Assembly: GCA_902518075.1 (NCBI GenBank)
Contig: CABYEX010000009.1
Span: 1 to 44,917, forward strand
Origin: Halieaceae bacterium
GTDB taxonomy: Bacteria; Pseudomonadota; Gammaproteobacteria; Pseudomonadales; Halieaceae
Length of the DNA stretch: 44,917 bases
Direction of reading: 5' to 3'
Shown here: in pieces, positions 9,446-17,849 of the stretch
How positions within the stretch are numbered: position 1 is the first letter of the stretch
How the letters are laid out: each line of letters opens with the position of its first letter
Made by a program: the position numbers and the translations under genes
Notes under the pieces: generated by a model
Told to the model about the DNA's origin: nothing
Databases searched by the model: none
The model's input: only the letters and a program-made list of their open reading frames with translations

Positions 9446-10303
9446 TCATGCATTGTCATCGTGCAGACCACCGTGTGCGGCTCGCGCAGCAGCAGCCTGC
9501 TCCTCAAGTGCCGCACTGAGCGTGGCTTCCTGCTGCAAAGGATCCGGGGGCCGCTCTGACTCGGGATACGCGCCTGGATCAATACGACGCATCTCTTCCT
9601 CGATCCAGTCAGACACTTTTTCCATCAAGTCGGCGGCACTCTCGCCCGGAGACGGGGTGATCGGTGGGCCAAACGAAACGGCAACCGTGCCAGGTATAAA
9701 GGTAAAGCTCTTACGCGGCCAACATCGCGCTGACGCGACCGCAACCGGCACAATGCTCGCGCCGGTCGCAAGCGCGAGTCTGGCGGCACCGGTCTTGTAG
9801 ACCCCCTTTGCTCCGCGCTCGGAGCGGGTGCCCTCAGGGAACATGATGACCCACTTGCCGCGGTCCATAAGCATTTCGCCCATCGAGGCGACTTTGCTCC
9901 ATGCGTCGCCTCTGGCGCTTCGATCAATATGAATCATATTGAGGCAGGCCATCGCCCAGCCAAAGAACGGGATGTAAAGTAGTTCGCGTTTGAAGACATA
10001 CGCCAAGGGATGAGGCATGCGACTGGCGAAGAAAAACGTTTCCCAGGTCGACTGATGTTTGGGACAGAGAATGATGCGCTGATTGTCCTCGGCCGCGGGT
10101 AGGCCCTGCTCGCCCTCGACCGCGTAGTGGATGCCGCCCACCAATCGGACCGCTTCCACCGCACCGCTTAACCAGGGTCGGGCCAGGTACCACCATCTCG
10201 CGTCCGGCCCCACAAACGGGGCAATCAGAATAATCGCCAGTGCAAAGGGAATAACCGTTACCGCCATCCAGAGAAACGCGAGCAATGAACGCAGGATTCC
10301 CAT
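9446..10303 (-). CDS. plsC: 1-acyl-sn-glycerol-3-phosphate acyltransferase
   Basis: PlsC acylates lysophosphatidic acid at the inner membrane to make phosphatidic acid. A membrane anchor spans about residues 5-30. The acyltransferase motif I is KHQSTWE with His83 and Glu88 (HX4E where many relatives have HX4D, a variant I recall from several proteobacterial PlsC proteins). FPEGTRSERG follows at 155-164. The reading frame is open to 10381, but the ATG at 10303 is preceded by AGAGGA with 7-base spacing and directly starts the hydrophobic anchor, so I use it (285 aa). The C-terminal tail of about 50 residues is Ala/Glu-rich and probably disordered. Confidence 0.92.
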   Translation of the reverse strand: MGILRSLLAFLWMAVTVIPFALAIILIAPFVGPDARWWYLARPWLSGAVEAVRLVGGIHYAVEGEQGLPAAEDNQRIILCPKHQSTWETFFFASRMPHPLAYVFKRELLYIPFFGWAMACLNMIHIDRSARGDAWSKVASMGEMLMDRGKWVIMFPEGTRSERGAKGVYKTGAARLALATGASIVPVAVASARCWPRKSFTFIPGTVAVSFGPPITPSPGESAADLMEKVSDWIEEEMRRIDPGAYPESERPPDPLQQEATLSAALEEQAAAARAAHGGLHDDNA

Positions 10304-10338
10304 CAGTCGGTCCTCTGGCGCCGCCTGGTCTCGAGCAT

Positions 10339-10378
10339 ATCGGGGGTAAATCGGGGGGATGTTTGCATGAAATCGGGG
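10339..10378 (+). repeat. Three direct ATCGGGG repeats at 11 and 22 bp spacing
   Basis: ATCGGGG occurs at 10339, 10350 and 10372. The spacings of 11 and 22 bp place the copies on one face of the helix. They lie in the divergent gap between plsC and the SutA-like gene. No known box is recognised. Confidence 0.45.
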
Positions 10379-10439
10379 CACCTCGAACCCTGTCGGGAGG
10401 CATTAAACCAGAAACCGCGGGGCATGGTCAGCCCATAGA

Positions 10440-10468
10440 TTGGTGCGGTGGGGATCCCTCTTTATAAT
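10440..10468 (+). promoter_or_regulatory. Sigma-70 type promoter of the SutA-like gene
   Basis: TTGGTG (10440-10445), a 17-bp spacer and a perfect TATAAT (10463-10468) form a good housekeeping promoter. The predicted transcript start near 10475 leaves a leader of about 15 bases that holds GGAG 8 bases before the ATG at 10490. It also rules out the earlier in-frame ATG at 10448, which would lie upstream of the -10 box. Confidence 0.65.
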
Positions 10469-10489
10469 GTCGGACTTGGAGATTGCCCA

Positions 10490-10816
10490 ATGAAAAAACC
10501 GCCTTCCAAGACTGATTTGCGCGAACGCCTGCAGCGGCAAACGGCGGCTTTTCTATCGTCTGGCGGTAAGGTGAAAGAATTTCGGGCCGGCGAAAGCGCT
10601 TACGATCGCAGCGAGACCCCACCCCCCGCACCGCTATTTGAAACCCGCCGCGCGGAGCGCACACCGCTCACTGATGTGATCGCCGCACTGGATGCACGAC
10701 GGGCGGCTAGGCGCGTCCGGACCAAGGTGGTTCGCCGACGGACCCCAAAAAGGCGCCGGCAGGTCGTCTACGATGATTTTGGCGAGCCCCTCAGGGTCGT
10801 CTGGGTAGAAGAATAG
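10490..10816 (+). CDS. Small basic protein with SutA-like motif
   Basis: The protein is 108 aa and strongly basic at its C-terminal half (Arg/Lys-rich around 70-95), ending in an acidic tail. Near the N-terminus the stretch AAFLSSGGKVKEF resembles the conserved EFLSxGGKVxEI segment of SutA, a small RNA polymerase-binding transcription activator of Pseudomonas; the rest does not match. I infer a small transcription-related protein, not SutA itself. The start is fixed by the promoter and SD. Two hairpins lie around and after its stop. It is divergent from plsC. Confidence 0.65.
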   Translation: MKKPPSKTDLRERLQRQTAAFLSSGGKVKEFRAGESAYDRSETPPPAPLFETRRAERTPLTDVIAALDARRAARRVRTKVVRRRTPKRRRQVVYDDFGEPLRVVWVEE

Positions 10817-10828
10817 CTTCCGACCCAG
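10801..10828 (+). terminator. Hairpin spanning the stop codon of the SutA-like gene
   Basis: CTGGGT (10801-10806) pairs with ACCCAG (10823-10828), and inside it GAAG pairs with CTTC over a 5-base loop. The stop codon (10814-10816) is in the loop. There is no T tract, so this may protect the 3' end or act in translation more than terminate transcription. Confidence 0.3.
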
Positions 10829-10856
10829 TAATACCAACTAAGAAAGCCGCCGCCGT

Positions 10857-10879
10857 GCGGACATGAACTAGGGGTCCGC
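10857..10879. repeat. Inverted repeat before the SRPBCC-SDR gene
   Basis: GCGGAC (10857-10862) and GTCCGC (10874-10879) are separated by 11 bases. The repeat lies 42 bases before the ATG at 10921. It could be an operator or a weak terminator; there is no T run and no known box. Confidence 0.3.
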
Positions 10880-10920
10880 TGCCCGCGTACTGTAAGCACG
10901 TTCTTGCCCCGCTGGCACTC

Positions 10921-12345
10921 ATGATGATCCTGACAGAAACCATCGAGGTACCGCGATCAGTAAAAAGCTGTTTTCGCTACGTCGCTGACTTCAGAACCAC
11001 CGTTGAGTGGGATGCCACGGCGATTGAAGCGCACAAGCTCACATCAGGACCGGTTGATGAAGGCACCCAATTCTCCGTGCGCTGCAAGGCGGGACGTGGA
11101 CACCTCGATCTGGCCTACGAAATAACGGAATTCACGCCTTGGCAGTGCTTGGCCCTTGAGGGTCGCGGGCGCTGGTTTAGCGTCAAGGATGTCATCACTT
11201 TCGAATCCCTCGGGGATGACCTGACGCGCATTCATTATGTCGCAGAATTCACCTTTCGGAGAGGCTTGCAGCGTCTGGCAAAACGGTTTGAACCAGGCTT
11301 CATAAAAATGGGCCGAGCGAGCTTAAAAGGCCTTGCCATAGCGCTGACGGACGACAATCCTCCGCCCGAGGCCTCACAGGACACAAAAAAAAGAGACCGT
11401 AAGCTCGCGACAGCGCTCACCTGTTTCACCCGTTATGGGTACCGCAGAGGGCAGAAAATCTGGCAGGCGATGACTGCCGATATAACCGGCAGGCATGTTG
11501 TGCTGACCGGCGCTAATGCCGGACTCGGGTTTTCGACCGCGGTGTCTTTACTAGAAGCCGGCGCAACACTGACCGCGGTCGTCCGCGACCCCGCCAAAGC
11601 CGCAGACATGCAACGAGCACTTAAAGCAGAGACGGGTCGGGAGGCCGATCATGTCGAACTCGCCGACTTGAGTTTGCTGGCGGAGGTCTCAAAGCTGTGT
11701 GAGCGACTGCATGCACGGGGCCAATCAATTGATGTGCTGATCAACAATGCAGGCGCCCTCTTTAACGACTACGCACAAACAGAAGAAGGCATTGAGCGCA
11801 GCGCGGCTCTACTCCTACTCTCGCCCTGGAAGCTCACCGAATCCCTGCTACCCCTGCTGAAAGACCACGCCCATCCGGCCCGGATCATTAACGTGGTCTC
11901 GGGAGGCATGTACACCCAAAAACTGCGTTGCGATGAACTGGTCATGACGTCTGATAAATACAACGGCAGCGTGGCCTACGCGCGCGCGAAGCGGGCGCTC
12001 ACCGTGCTCACTGAACTCTGGGCTGAGGCATGGGCAGACCACAACATTGTGGTGAACAGTATGCATCCGGGCTGGGCCGATACACCGGGTGTGCAAACCG
12101 CACTCCCCGGGTTCCGTCGCGTGACAAAACGCGTACTGCGCTCACCTGCCGAGGGCGCCGACACGATTGTCTGGCTGGCCAGAGCCAGCGAGGTCGACCA
12201 AGTGAGCGGCAAGCTCTTTCTGGATCGTGAGCCACGGACCACACACCTGCGGCTCCGCACACAAGAGCGACCCGAAGAGAGAACTCGGCTCCTTGATTGG
12301 CTGACCGAGACCTACAGCACATTGCATTTGAGCGACAAGGGTTGA
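10921..12345 (+). CDS. SRPBCC-SDR fusion protein
   Basis: Two domains are joined in one 474-aa chain. Residues 1-145 look like an SRPBCC (START/polyketide cyclase-like) ligand-binding fold: the opening ETIEVPRSVKSCFRYVADF and the alternating strands are typical. Residues 185-465 are a short-chain dehydrogenase with the cofactor loop TGANAGLG (196-203), NNAG (275-278), catalytic Ser327 and Tyr353-x3-Lys357. This arrangement is like DHRS12-type SDRs. The SRPBCC part may present a hydrophobic substrate to the dehydrogenase; that is inference. It is followed after 56 bases by an epoxide hydrolase and then a thioesterase. Confidence 0.88.
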   Translation: MMILTETIEVPRSVKSCFRYVADFRTTVEWDATAIEAHKLTSGPVDEGTQFSVRCKAGRGHLDLAYEITEFTPWQCLALEGRGRWFSVKDVITFESLGDDLTRIHYVAEFTFRRGLQRLAKRFEPGFIKMGRASLKGLAIALTDDNPPPEASQDTKKRDRKLATALTCFTRYGYRRGQKIWQAMTADITGRHVVLTGANAGLGFSTAVSLLEAGATLTAVVRDPAKAADMQRALKAETGREADHVELADLSLLAEVSKLCERLHARGQSIDVLINNAGALFNDYAQTEEGIERSAALLLLSPWKLTESLLPLLKDHAHPARIINVVSGGMYTQKLRCDELVMTSDKYNGSVAYARAKRALTVLTELWAEAWADHNIVVNSMHPGWADTPGVQTALPGFRRVTKRVLRSPAEGADTIVWLARASEVDQVSGKLFLDREPRTTHLRLRTQERPEERTRLLDWLTETYSTLHLSDKG

Positions 12346-12401
12346 GCGCATCCATCTGAGCCGTTAGTGTCGACGGCAACTTTAGGCAGACGCAGCTCCG
12401 C

Positions 12402-13583
12402 ATGGGACAGAACATGGATAGCGCAATCAAACACTTTGAGCCCCGATTTGAAGACGCGGCAATTGAAGACGCCATTCAGCGACTGACGCAAACGCGCTTC
12501 CCGGATGCCGAGACCGTGGAAGACTGGCAGCAAGGCGTGCCACTCAGTTATTGCCAGGAACTGGTGCGCTACTGGCGCGAGGAATACGACTGGCAACGCG
12601 TCCCGTCGCTGCTGAATCAGTACGACAACTTCATCACTGAAATTGACGGGATCAAGATCCACTTCCTCCACATCCGGAGTCCTCACACCCAAGCGCAACC
12701 CCTGCTCATTACCCATGGCTGGCCTGGGTCGGTGCTCGAGTTTCTGGACATCATCGGGCCACTCAGCGACCCCACACAACACGGAGGTGACGCAACAGAT
12801 GCCTTCCATTTGGTGATGCCCAGCCTACCCGGCTTTGGCTTCTCCGATCAGCCTACGTCTCCCGGAGTCGGGGTAGACCGCATTGCCGCGCTCTGGGATC
12901 AATTGATGCGCCGACTGGGCTACGAGCGCTACATTGCCCAAGGGGGTGACTGGGGCTCACTGGTAACTCACGCGGTGTTATTGCATCCAGAGACTCACTG
13001 CCTCGCCGGTCACATCAATTTACCGATGGTCGTGCCGGACGAGCACACCATGAGCGGTAGCGACCCTGCCGAGCAGCCTACACTGGCCGCCGCAATGCAC
13101 TATCAGGATCATGAGTCGGGCTACTCTAAACAGCAAAGCACACGCCCACAAACACTCGCATATAGCCTGGCAGACTCACCCGCCGGCCAAATGGCTTGGA
13201 TCGTCGAAAAATACGCGACCTGGACGGACTGTGTGCGGGACGGCATACGCCATCCGGAGAACGCCATAGAGAGAAATGTGCTGCTCGACATTGTCACCCA
13301 ATACTGGATGACCAACACCGGGGGCAGCAGCGCAAGGCTCTATTGGGAGAGCTTCACCGAGGGGGACTATCGCCCTGTCGAGCTGCCCATCGGGCTGTCG
13401 ATATTTCCCAAGGAGCTGTTTGTGTGTACCGAGCGCCTGGCACGGACACGCTACCAGCAACTAGTGCTGTTCAACGACCAACATGAGGCAGGCGGCCACT
13501 TCGCATCTTTGGAGCAACCCCAGGCGCTGATCAGTGACATCCGCGCATGGCGGGCCACCCTACAGGAGCAGGAGCTGATTTGA
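12402..13583 (+). CDS. Epoxide hydrolase (EPHX1-like)
   Basis: This alpha/beta hydrolase opens epoxides to diols. An N-terminal EHN domain (about 10-115) has the WxxxxY-rich segment and ends in the oxyanion motif HGWPGS (105-110). The nucleophile Asp183 is in GGDWGS, the catalytic His366 in GGHFASLE near the C-terminus, and a ring-opening Tyr is likely in SARLYWESF (about 313). The 393-aa length is typical. The ATG at 12414 is an equally good start, with GGGA seven bases ahead of it, and would give 389 aa. It lies between an SDR and a thioesterase, which suggests work on lipophilic epoxides. Confidence 0.93.
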   Translation: MGQNMDSAIKHFEPRFEDAAIEDAIQRLTQTRFPDAETVEDWQQGVPLSYCQELVRYWREEYDWQRVPSLLNQYDNFITEIDGIKIHFLHIRSPHTQAQPLLITHGWPGSVLEFLDIIGPLSDPTQHGGDATDAFHLVMPSLPGFGFSDQPTSPGVGVDRIAALWDQLMRRLGYERYIAQGGDWGSLVTHAVLLHPETHCLAGHINLPMVVPDEHTMSGSDPAEQPTLAAAMHYQDHESGYSKQQSTRPQTLAYSLADSPAGQMAWIVEKYATWTDCVRDGIRHPENAIERNVLLDIVTQYWMTNTGGSSARLYWESFTEGDYRPVELPIGLSIFPKELFVCTERLARTRYQQLVLFNDQHEAGGHFASLEQPQALISDIRAWRATLQEQELI

Positions 13584-13584
13584 C

Positions 13585-14238
13585 ATGGCTGCGGCAAACA
13601 GCCCTGATGACATAAGTTCTCAGGAAGCAACCTACTGGCAGGCCCGACAACGGCTCGCCAGTGCAACACGGGCACTTAACGAGAAACTGGTCAGCACTGA
13701 TATCGATCCGGAACTGGCCGCCGCGCTGACAGAAAAAATTGAGAGCCTCACGTCGAGACTGAGCCAAGCCCAGCAAGTTACCGGCCTGATCGATATGGCG
13801 AAACGCGGCCAGCGCGGCACTATTGACGATGTGATGGGCGAGCTAGTCAGCGTAGGCGGTAGAAGCCACCCCTGCTCGCCGGAATTACGCTGGCAAGAAG
13901 CGTCGAACCGGATAACGGGGGCGGTGAAGTTCAGCCAAGCCTTTGAAGGGCCGCCCGGTCACGTTCACGGCGGCTGGGTAGCGGGTGTTCTTGATCACCT
14001 GATGGGCATGACCCACGTGCGTACAGGCCACCCTAGCATGACGAGAGGACTCTCTGTCAGATACTTCAAACCTACGCCGCTTAATCAGGTGATTGAGGTC
14101 AGCGCCGAAGCAACTGAGCTCGACCACAAACGCACCAAGGTGAAGGCGGCCATGCGCTGTGGGGAGACCACCACCGCCACCGCAGAAGCCATGTTCGTTC
14201 GGGTCGACAGGACGCAATTCGGGTTCGACAGCCCCTAA
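13585..14238 (+). CDS. PaaI-type hotdog thioesterase
   Basis: The C-terminal part (about 95-212) is a hotdog fold with the HGG motif at 128-130 and Asp137 in WVAGVLDHLMG, typical of PaaI/YbgC-like acyl-CoA thioesterases. An extra N-terminal region of about 90 residues is helical with heptad-like spacing (30-70) and is not part of the usual 130-150 aa enzyme. The start lies 1 base after the epoxide hydrolase stop, so the two are cotranslated. The acyl substrate is unknown. Confidence 0.85.
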   Translation: MAAANSPDDISSQEATYWQARQRLASATRALNEKLVSTDIDPELAAALTEKIESLTSRLSQAQQVTGLIDMAKRGQRGTIDDVMGELVSVGGRSHPCSPELRWQEASNRITGAVKFSQAFEGPPGHVHGGWVAGVLDHLMGMTHVRTGHPSMTRGLSVRYFKPTPLNQVIEVSAEATELDHKRTKVKAAMRCGETTTATAEAMFVRVDRTQFGFDSP

Positions 14239-14242
14239 ACCT

Positions 14243-15955
14243 CTATAGCCTGGCATAAACCGTGGCACCGTCAATCACGGTACGATCGACTTTGATGCCA
14301 CGAATATCCTCAGCCGTCAGCGGGTTCTCTGAGAGCACCACTAGATCAGCACGCTTACCGGGCTCAATAGAGCCAATCTCGTCATCCATAAAGACTTGCC
14401 ACGCTGCATCAATCGTCACGGCGCGGAGAGCCGGCATGCGCCCAATGCGCTGCGCCGGACCAATCACGACCCCGCTCGTACTCTCTCTTTCCACCTGACT
14501 CCATACTGCCTGCAACGGCAGCATCGGGGTCACCGGTGTATCCAGATGGGAGCTGAAGCGAACCCCCGCATCCAGCGCCCACCGCGCCGGGCTCATGTTA
14601 GCGGCCCGCTCCGGACCCATGAAGATGGCGGCGTGCCGATCACCCCAGTAGTAGGTATGGGCGGAAAAAAAGCTGGGCGTCACCCCGAGCTCCGCCATAC
14701 GATCAATCTGATCCCTGCGCGTCATTTGCGCGTGGATAATCAATGGCCGGGCCTCTGGCCAGGGATGGGCAGCCATTGCCGCCTCGATCGCATCAAGACC
14801 ATCGTTTATTGAGGCGTCGCCATTGCAATGAATAGCAACCGGAATGCGCTGTTCGTAAAGGGCTTTCACTTGACGGAACAGCTCGTCACGCGGCACTGAA
14901 GGATAGCCCCTGTATCTGGCGTCACCCTTATATGGCACATAGTAAGGCTCTGTGAGATAACCGGTATAGCCCTGAATACTGCCATCGGCGATGATCTTCA
15001 CTCGCGGCACAGAAACCCTTGCTGCGGCGAAATCGGCGAGCGAGCGCTCTCCGCTGAGCAGGCTCTCGCCCACCTCCTCAAACAGCGGAAACAGGGCAAC
15101 GCGCTGGGAGAACTGATTCAGGCCACTCAAAAATCCCAGAAGCTCGGCGACCGCCGAGGGCATGCCACCTGCCGAGGCCGTCGTCACACCGACCGCCAGA
15201 TATTCCCTTGCCGCCTGACTCGTCATCCTCAGGCCATCCATCACTCCAAGATCGAGTGTGTGGTCCCACACGGCGCGGGCGGCGGTCTCTTCCAACACGC
15301 CATTCGGCCGCCGTCCGTCAGCCGAAGCGGGATCACGCACGATGACGCCGCCCTCAGGATCCGGCGTTGACTCATCGATGCCCAATACCTCCAGCGCGGC
15401 ACTGTTGGCCACCGCAAGATGGCCTGACACATGCACTACCGCAACGGGCCTGTCTCGGCTGACCCGGTCCAGGTCATCGCGGGTGGGGTGGCGCTTATCC
15501 CGCAACAGGGTGTCGTCATAGCCATGGCCGACAACCCAGCCGTCTGCGCGCTTCAATGCAAAATCACTGAGTCGCGCCACCACCTGTTCGATATTGGTAA
15601 CGTCCCCAATAGGCGGACTGTTGAGGTCAACTGAGAACACGGTCTGCCCCGAGCCAGGGAAATGCCCGTGAGCGTCAACAAAGCCGGGCATGAGCGTCCT
15701 GCCGCGCAAATCAACCACTTGCGTATCATCAGTGGCCGTGGCCAGCATGGCTTCCGAGCCACCTACGGCGTCTATCACCCCGTCGCGCACGCTCACGGCT
15801 TCAGCGATGTGGTTCTCCGGATTCATGGTCAGGATCATGCCGTTAACATAGATTTCGTGTTGCGGCGCCACGAGGGGACGCGTGACGATCGCGAACAGTA
15901 CAGCGAAACTGCAAACTAAAGCTAATAAAATCAATACATTTACGCGCAAATTCAT
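14243..15955 (-). CDS. YtcJ-type metal-dependent amidohydrolase
   Basis: This is a 570-aa amidohydrolase_3 protein. An N-terminal hydrophobic segment (5-26) indicates a signal anchor or signal peptide, so the enzyme is probably periplasmic or membrane tethered. Metal ligands are seen in DAHGHF (His96, His98), with further His in AIHCNGDASI and IIHAQMT and Asp in SSHLDTPVTP. The C-terminal GKRADLVVLSENPL is the usual closing strand of these enzymes. The substrate is not predictable. slyX lies 30 bases upstream and is probably in the same transcript; the 3' end meets the convergent thioesterase gene with only 4 bases between. Confidence 0.88.
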   Translation of the reverse strand: MNLRVNVLILLALVCSFAVLFAIVTRPLVAPQHEIYVNGMILTMNPENHIAEAVSVRDGVIDAVGGSEAMLATATDDTQVVDLRGRTLMPGFVDAHGHFPGSGQTVFSVDLNSPPIGDVTNIEQVVARLSDFALKRADGWVVGHGYDDTLLRDKRHPTRDDLDRVSRDRPVAVVHVSGHLAVANSAALEVLGIDESTPDPEGGVIVRDPASADGRRPNGVLEETAARAVWDHTLDLGVMDGLRMTSQAAREYLAVGVTTASAGGMPSAVAELLGFLSGLNQFSQRVALFPLFEEVGESLLSGERSLADFAAARVSVPRVKIIADGSIQGYTGYLTEPYYVPYKGDARYRGYPSVPRDELFRQVKALYEQRIPVAIHCNGDASINDGLDAIEAAMAAHPWPEARPLIIHAQMTRRDQIDRMAELGVTPSFFSAHTYYWGDRHAAIFMGPERAANMSPARWALDAGVRFSSHLDTPVTPMLPLQAVWSQVERESTSGVVIGPAQRIGRMPALRAVTIDAAWQVFMDDEIGSIEPGKRADLVVLSENPLTAEDIRGIKVDRTVIDGATVYARL

Positions 15956-15985
15956 AGAATTATTCTCATAATATTCTGTCGCTGC

Positions 15986-16192
15986 TCAGTAATGTGGAGG
16001 GGGTGGTTCATTGGTGTCTGTCGCCACCTCGTCAATGCGGGCGCTCTGGTTCTTAAGCTGCTGCTGCAGCCGGTCGATCTGGCGCTCCAAACGCAGTATG
16101 TGTTGCTGTTGCGTAGCCAAAGCGTCATCCAGCGTTTGCACAGCGTCCTCTACGAACGCGATCTGAGCCTCCAGCGCAGCTATGTCTCCCAT
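15986..16192 (-). CDS. slyX: SlyX family protein
   Basis: This small coiled-coil protein of unknown biochemical role has 68 aa. A continuous heptad coiled coil spans about 5-50, and the chain ends in PPPPHY, the family hallmark. The frame is open to 16279, but the ATG at 16192 follows GAGGGGGG with good spacing and gives the normal length. It is divergent from yciH. Confidence 0.9.
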   Translation of the reverse strand: MGDIAALEAQIAFVEDAVQTLDDALATQQQHILRLERQIDRLQQQLKNQSARIDEVATDTNEPPPPHY

Positions 16193-16213
16193 TGACTTAC
16201 CCCCCTCAAGCAA

Positions 16214-16229
16214 AGCACCTACGGGTGCT
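16214..16229 (+). repeat. Hairpin with TACG tetraloop between slyX and yciH
   Basis: AGCACC (16214-16219), loop TACG, GGTGCT (16224-16229) is a perfect 6-bp stem closed by C-G around a UNCG-type loop in plus-strand RNA. It would lie in the 5' leader of yciH if transcription starts upstream of it. The other 90 bases of the gap show no strong promoter; TATACT on the minus strand at 16229-16234 lacks a matching -35. Confidence 0.35.
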
Positions 16230-16297
16230 AGTATAAAGCGCGTGCAGCGTCTGAAGGGACGCCGCCACTCAGTAGTCACGCCATTGAGGAGATCCTT

Positions 16298-16657
16298 TTG
16301 GCCGGAACTCGCGACAGTCGACCTGTTTACAGCACCGACGGTGGCCGTTTATGCCCCCAATGCCAGCGCCAGCTACTCAAATGCGTCTGCGGCAGTGCCA
16401 GGCCCCTCGCAGCCGGCGATGGCGTGGTGCGCATCAGGCGAGAAACCAAAGGCCGGGGAGGCAAGGCCGTTACAGTCATCGCCGGGATTCCCGAGCATCC
16501 CGACACCGTCAAAACCCTCTGCAAGCAGCTCAAGAAACAGTGCGGCGTGGGCGGTGCGGTCAAAGGCGACACCATAGAGATTCAGGGGGAGCAGCGCGCC
16601 GTCTGTCAGGAACACCTAGAGAAGATGGGCTATCGGGTCAAACTCTCAGGAGGATGA
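16298..16657 (+). CDS. yciH: Translation initiation factor SUI1/YciH family
   Basis: A bacterial homologue of eIF1 thought to affect start-codon selection or stress translation. The protein is 119 aa. An N-terminal Cys cluster (Cys19-x2-Cys22 and Cys29-x-Cys31) could bind zinc; E. coli YciH lacks it, but I recall similar Cys in Pseudomonas relatives. The SUI1 fold covers about 42-118 with RRETKGRGGKAVT and CGVGGAVKGDTIEIQG. The start is TTG (16298-16300), supported by GAGGAG 6 bases upstream. Its 3' end overlaps the convergent MDR gene by 12 bases. Confidence 0.93.
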   Translation: MAGTRDSRPVYSTDGGRLCPQCQRQLLKCVCGSARPLAAGDGVVRIRRETKGRGGKAVTVIAGIPEHPDTVKTLCKQLKKQCGVGGAVKGDTIEIQGEQRAVCQEHLEKMGYRVKLSGG

Positions 16658-17773
16658 ATCGGCCATTCTCAGCAGGGTTTTCTGCCCCGTCTTGCGCGCA
16701 CCGTAGTCTTTTACCGCTTCCACGCTTATCGCCTCTGCCAGACTCAGTCGTGAGGAGTAATGACTCGCAAAAGTGGTATCAATCTCATCGAGCACGCGCT
16801 GCTGCATCCTAGCCACAACCTCCGGTCCTGCCCGCTTCATAAACGGCGTCAACAGCCATCCGCTAACAGACCACACCCACCCATAGCCGCGGGTCAGCTC
16901 AGTCGCTCCCAGATCTAATTGACCATAGATATAAGCCTGCTTGGGCTCCTCAGAACCATATCTTGACCAGGGCCCGGTCTGTGCCGAGGCAATTTCCATC
17001 GCGGTAAGGATGCGATTAACGCCCCTACCTCCGCCGATAGCGTCGAAGGTGAGTGTAGCCCCGGTCGCCACCAGCGCTGCAATCAAATCCTTCATGAACG
17101 ATTCCGCCTGACTGTTCAGTGCCCACTCCGCTCCCTTGGATTTTAGTAATGCGACCTGCTCTTCGGAGCGCACGATATTGACCAAGGGTACGTCGTCGGC
17201 CTGACACAATCGCAGCAACATTTGACCCAGATTCGACGCTGCAGCGGTGTGCACGATGGCCTGCTGACCTTCCATCAAGCGCGTCTCCATGAACCCCAAA
17301 GCGGTCATCGGGTTGACGAAGCACGAGGCCGCTTGCTCCGAAGAGATCTTCTCAGGGAAACCCATACACTGGGATGCGGGCAAACAGCGATGTCTAGCGT
17401 ACATCTCGCCACCGAACATGCCAACGCGTTGCCCCATGAGCGCCTGCGCGGCATCACTTTTCCCCGCGGCAATAACGCGACCACTGCCTTCATTACCCAC
17501 AGCCATCCAGTGACCGATTCTTGGCGCCATCGCGCGCATTGCGGCATCGGGCACATCCAGCAACACAGCGGGCTGCCCATCCCGCTCTGCCGCGCGCACG
17601 GTACTCAGGTCAGCAGCGCCGAACATCAAACCGAGATCCGATGGATTGATGGGTGCCGCCTCAATTTCAACCATCACCTCATTAGGACCCGGTTCGGGCA
17701 GCTCTATTTCAATTAGGGTGCACTCCACTGTGGCATTCTCGTGAACACAGGATTGCATTTGCATCGTCTTCAT
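16646..17773 (-). CDS. MDR-family zinc-independent oxidoreductase
   Basis: This is a medium-chain dehydrogenase/reductase of quinone oxidoreductase type, 375 aa. The GroES-like N-terminal domain carries PEPGPNEVMVEIEAAPINPSD (split over 26-47), the family signature. The Rossmann part starts with AIVHTAAASNLGQMLLRLCQ, whose AxxSxLGQ replaces the usual GxGxxG. The structural-zinc cysteines of alcohol dehydrogenases are absent. Such proteins reduce enones or quinones with NADPH. An SD GGAGAG precedes the ATG. It stands alone between yciH and slt; its role is unknown. Confidence 0.85.
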   Translation of the reverse strand: MKTMQMQSCVHENATVECTLIEIELPEPGPNEVMVEIEAAPINPSDLGLMFGAADLSTVRAAERDGQPAVLLDVPDAAMRAMAPRIGHWMAVGNEGSGRVIAAGKSDAAQALMGQRVGMFGGEMYARHRCLPASQCMGFPEKISSEQAASCFVNPMTALGFMETRLMEGQQAIVHTAAASNLGQMLLRLCQADDVPLVNIVRSEEQVALLKSKGAEWALNSQAESFMKDLIAALVATGATLTFDAIGGGRGVNRILTAMEIASAQTGPWSRYGSEEPKQAYIYGQLDLGATELTRGYGWVWSVSGWLLTPFMKRAGPEVVARMQQRVLDEIDTTFASHYSSRLSLAEAISVEAVKDYGARKTGQKTLLRMADSSS

Positions 17774-17849
17774 AAGTCTCTCCTGACCCGATTATTGTCA
17801 CCGCATCCGGGCCCGACACGCGAGGTTAAAAAAATTACCTCATGACCCA

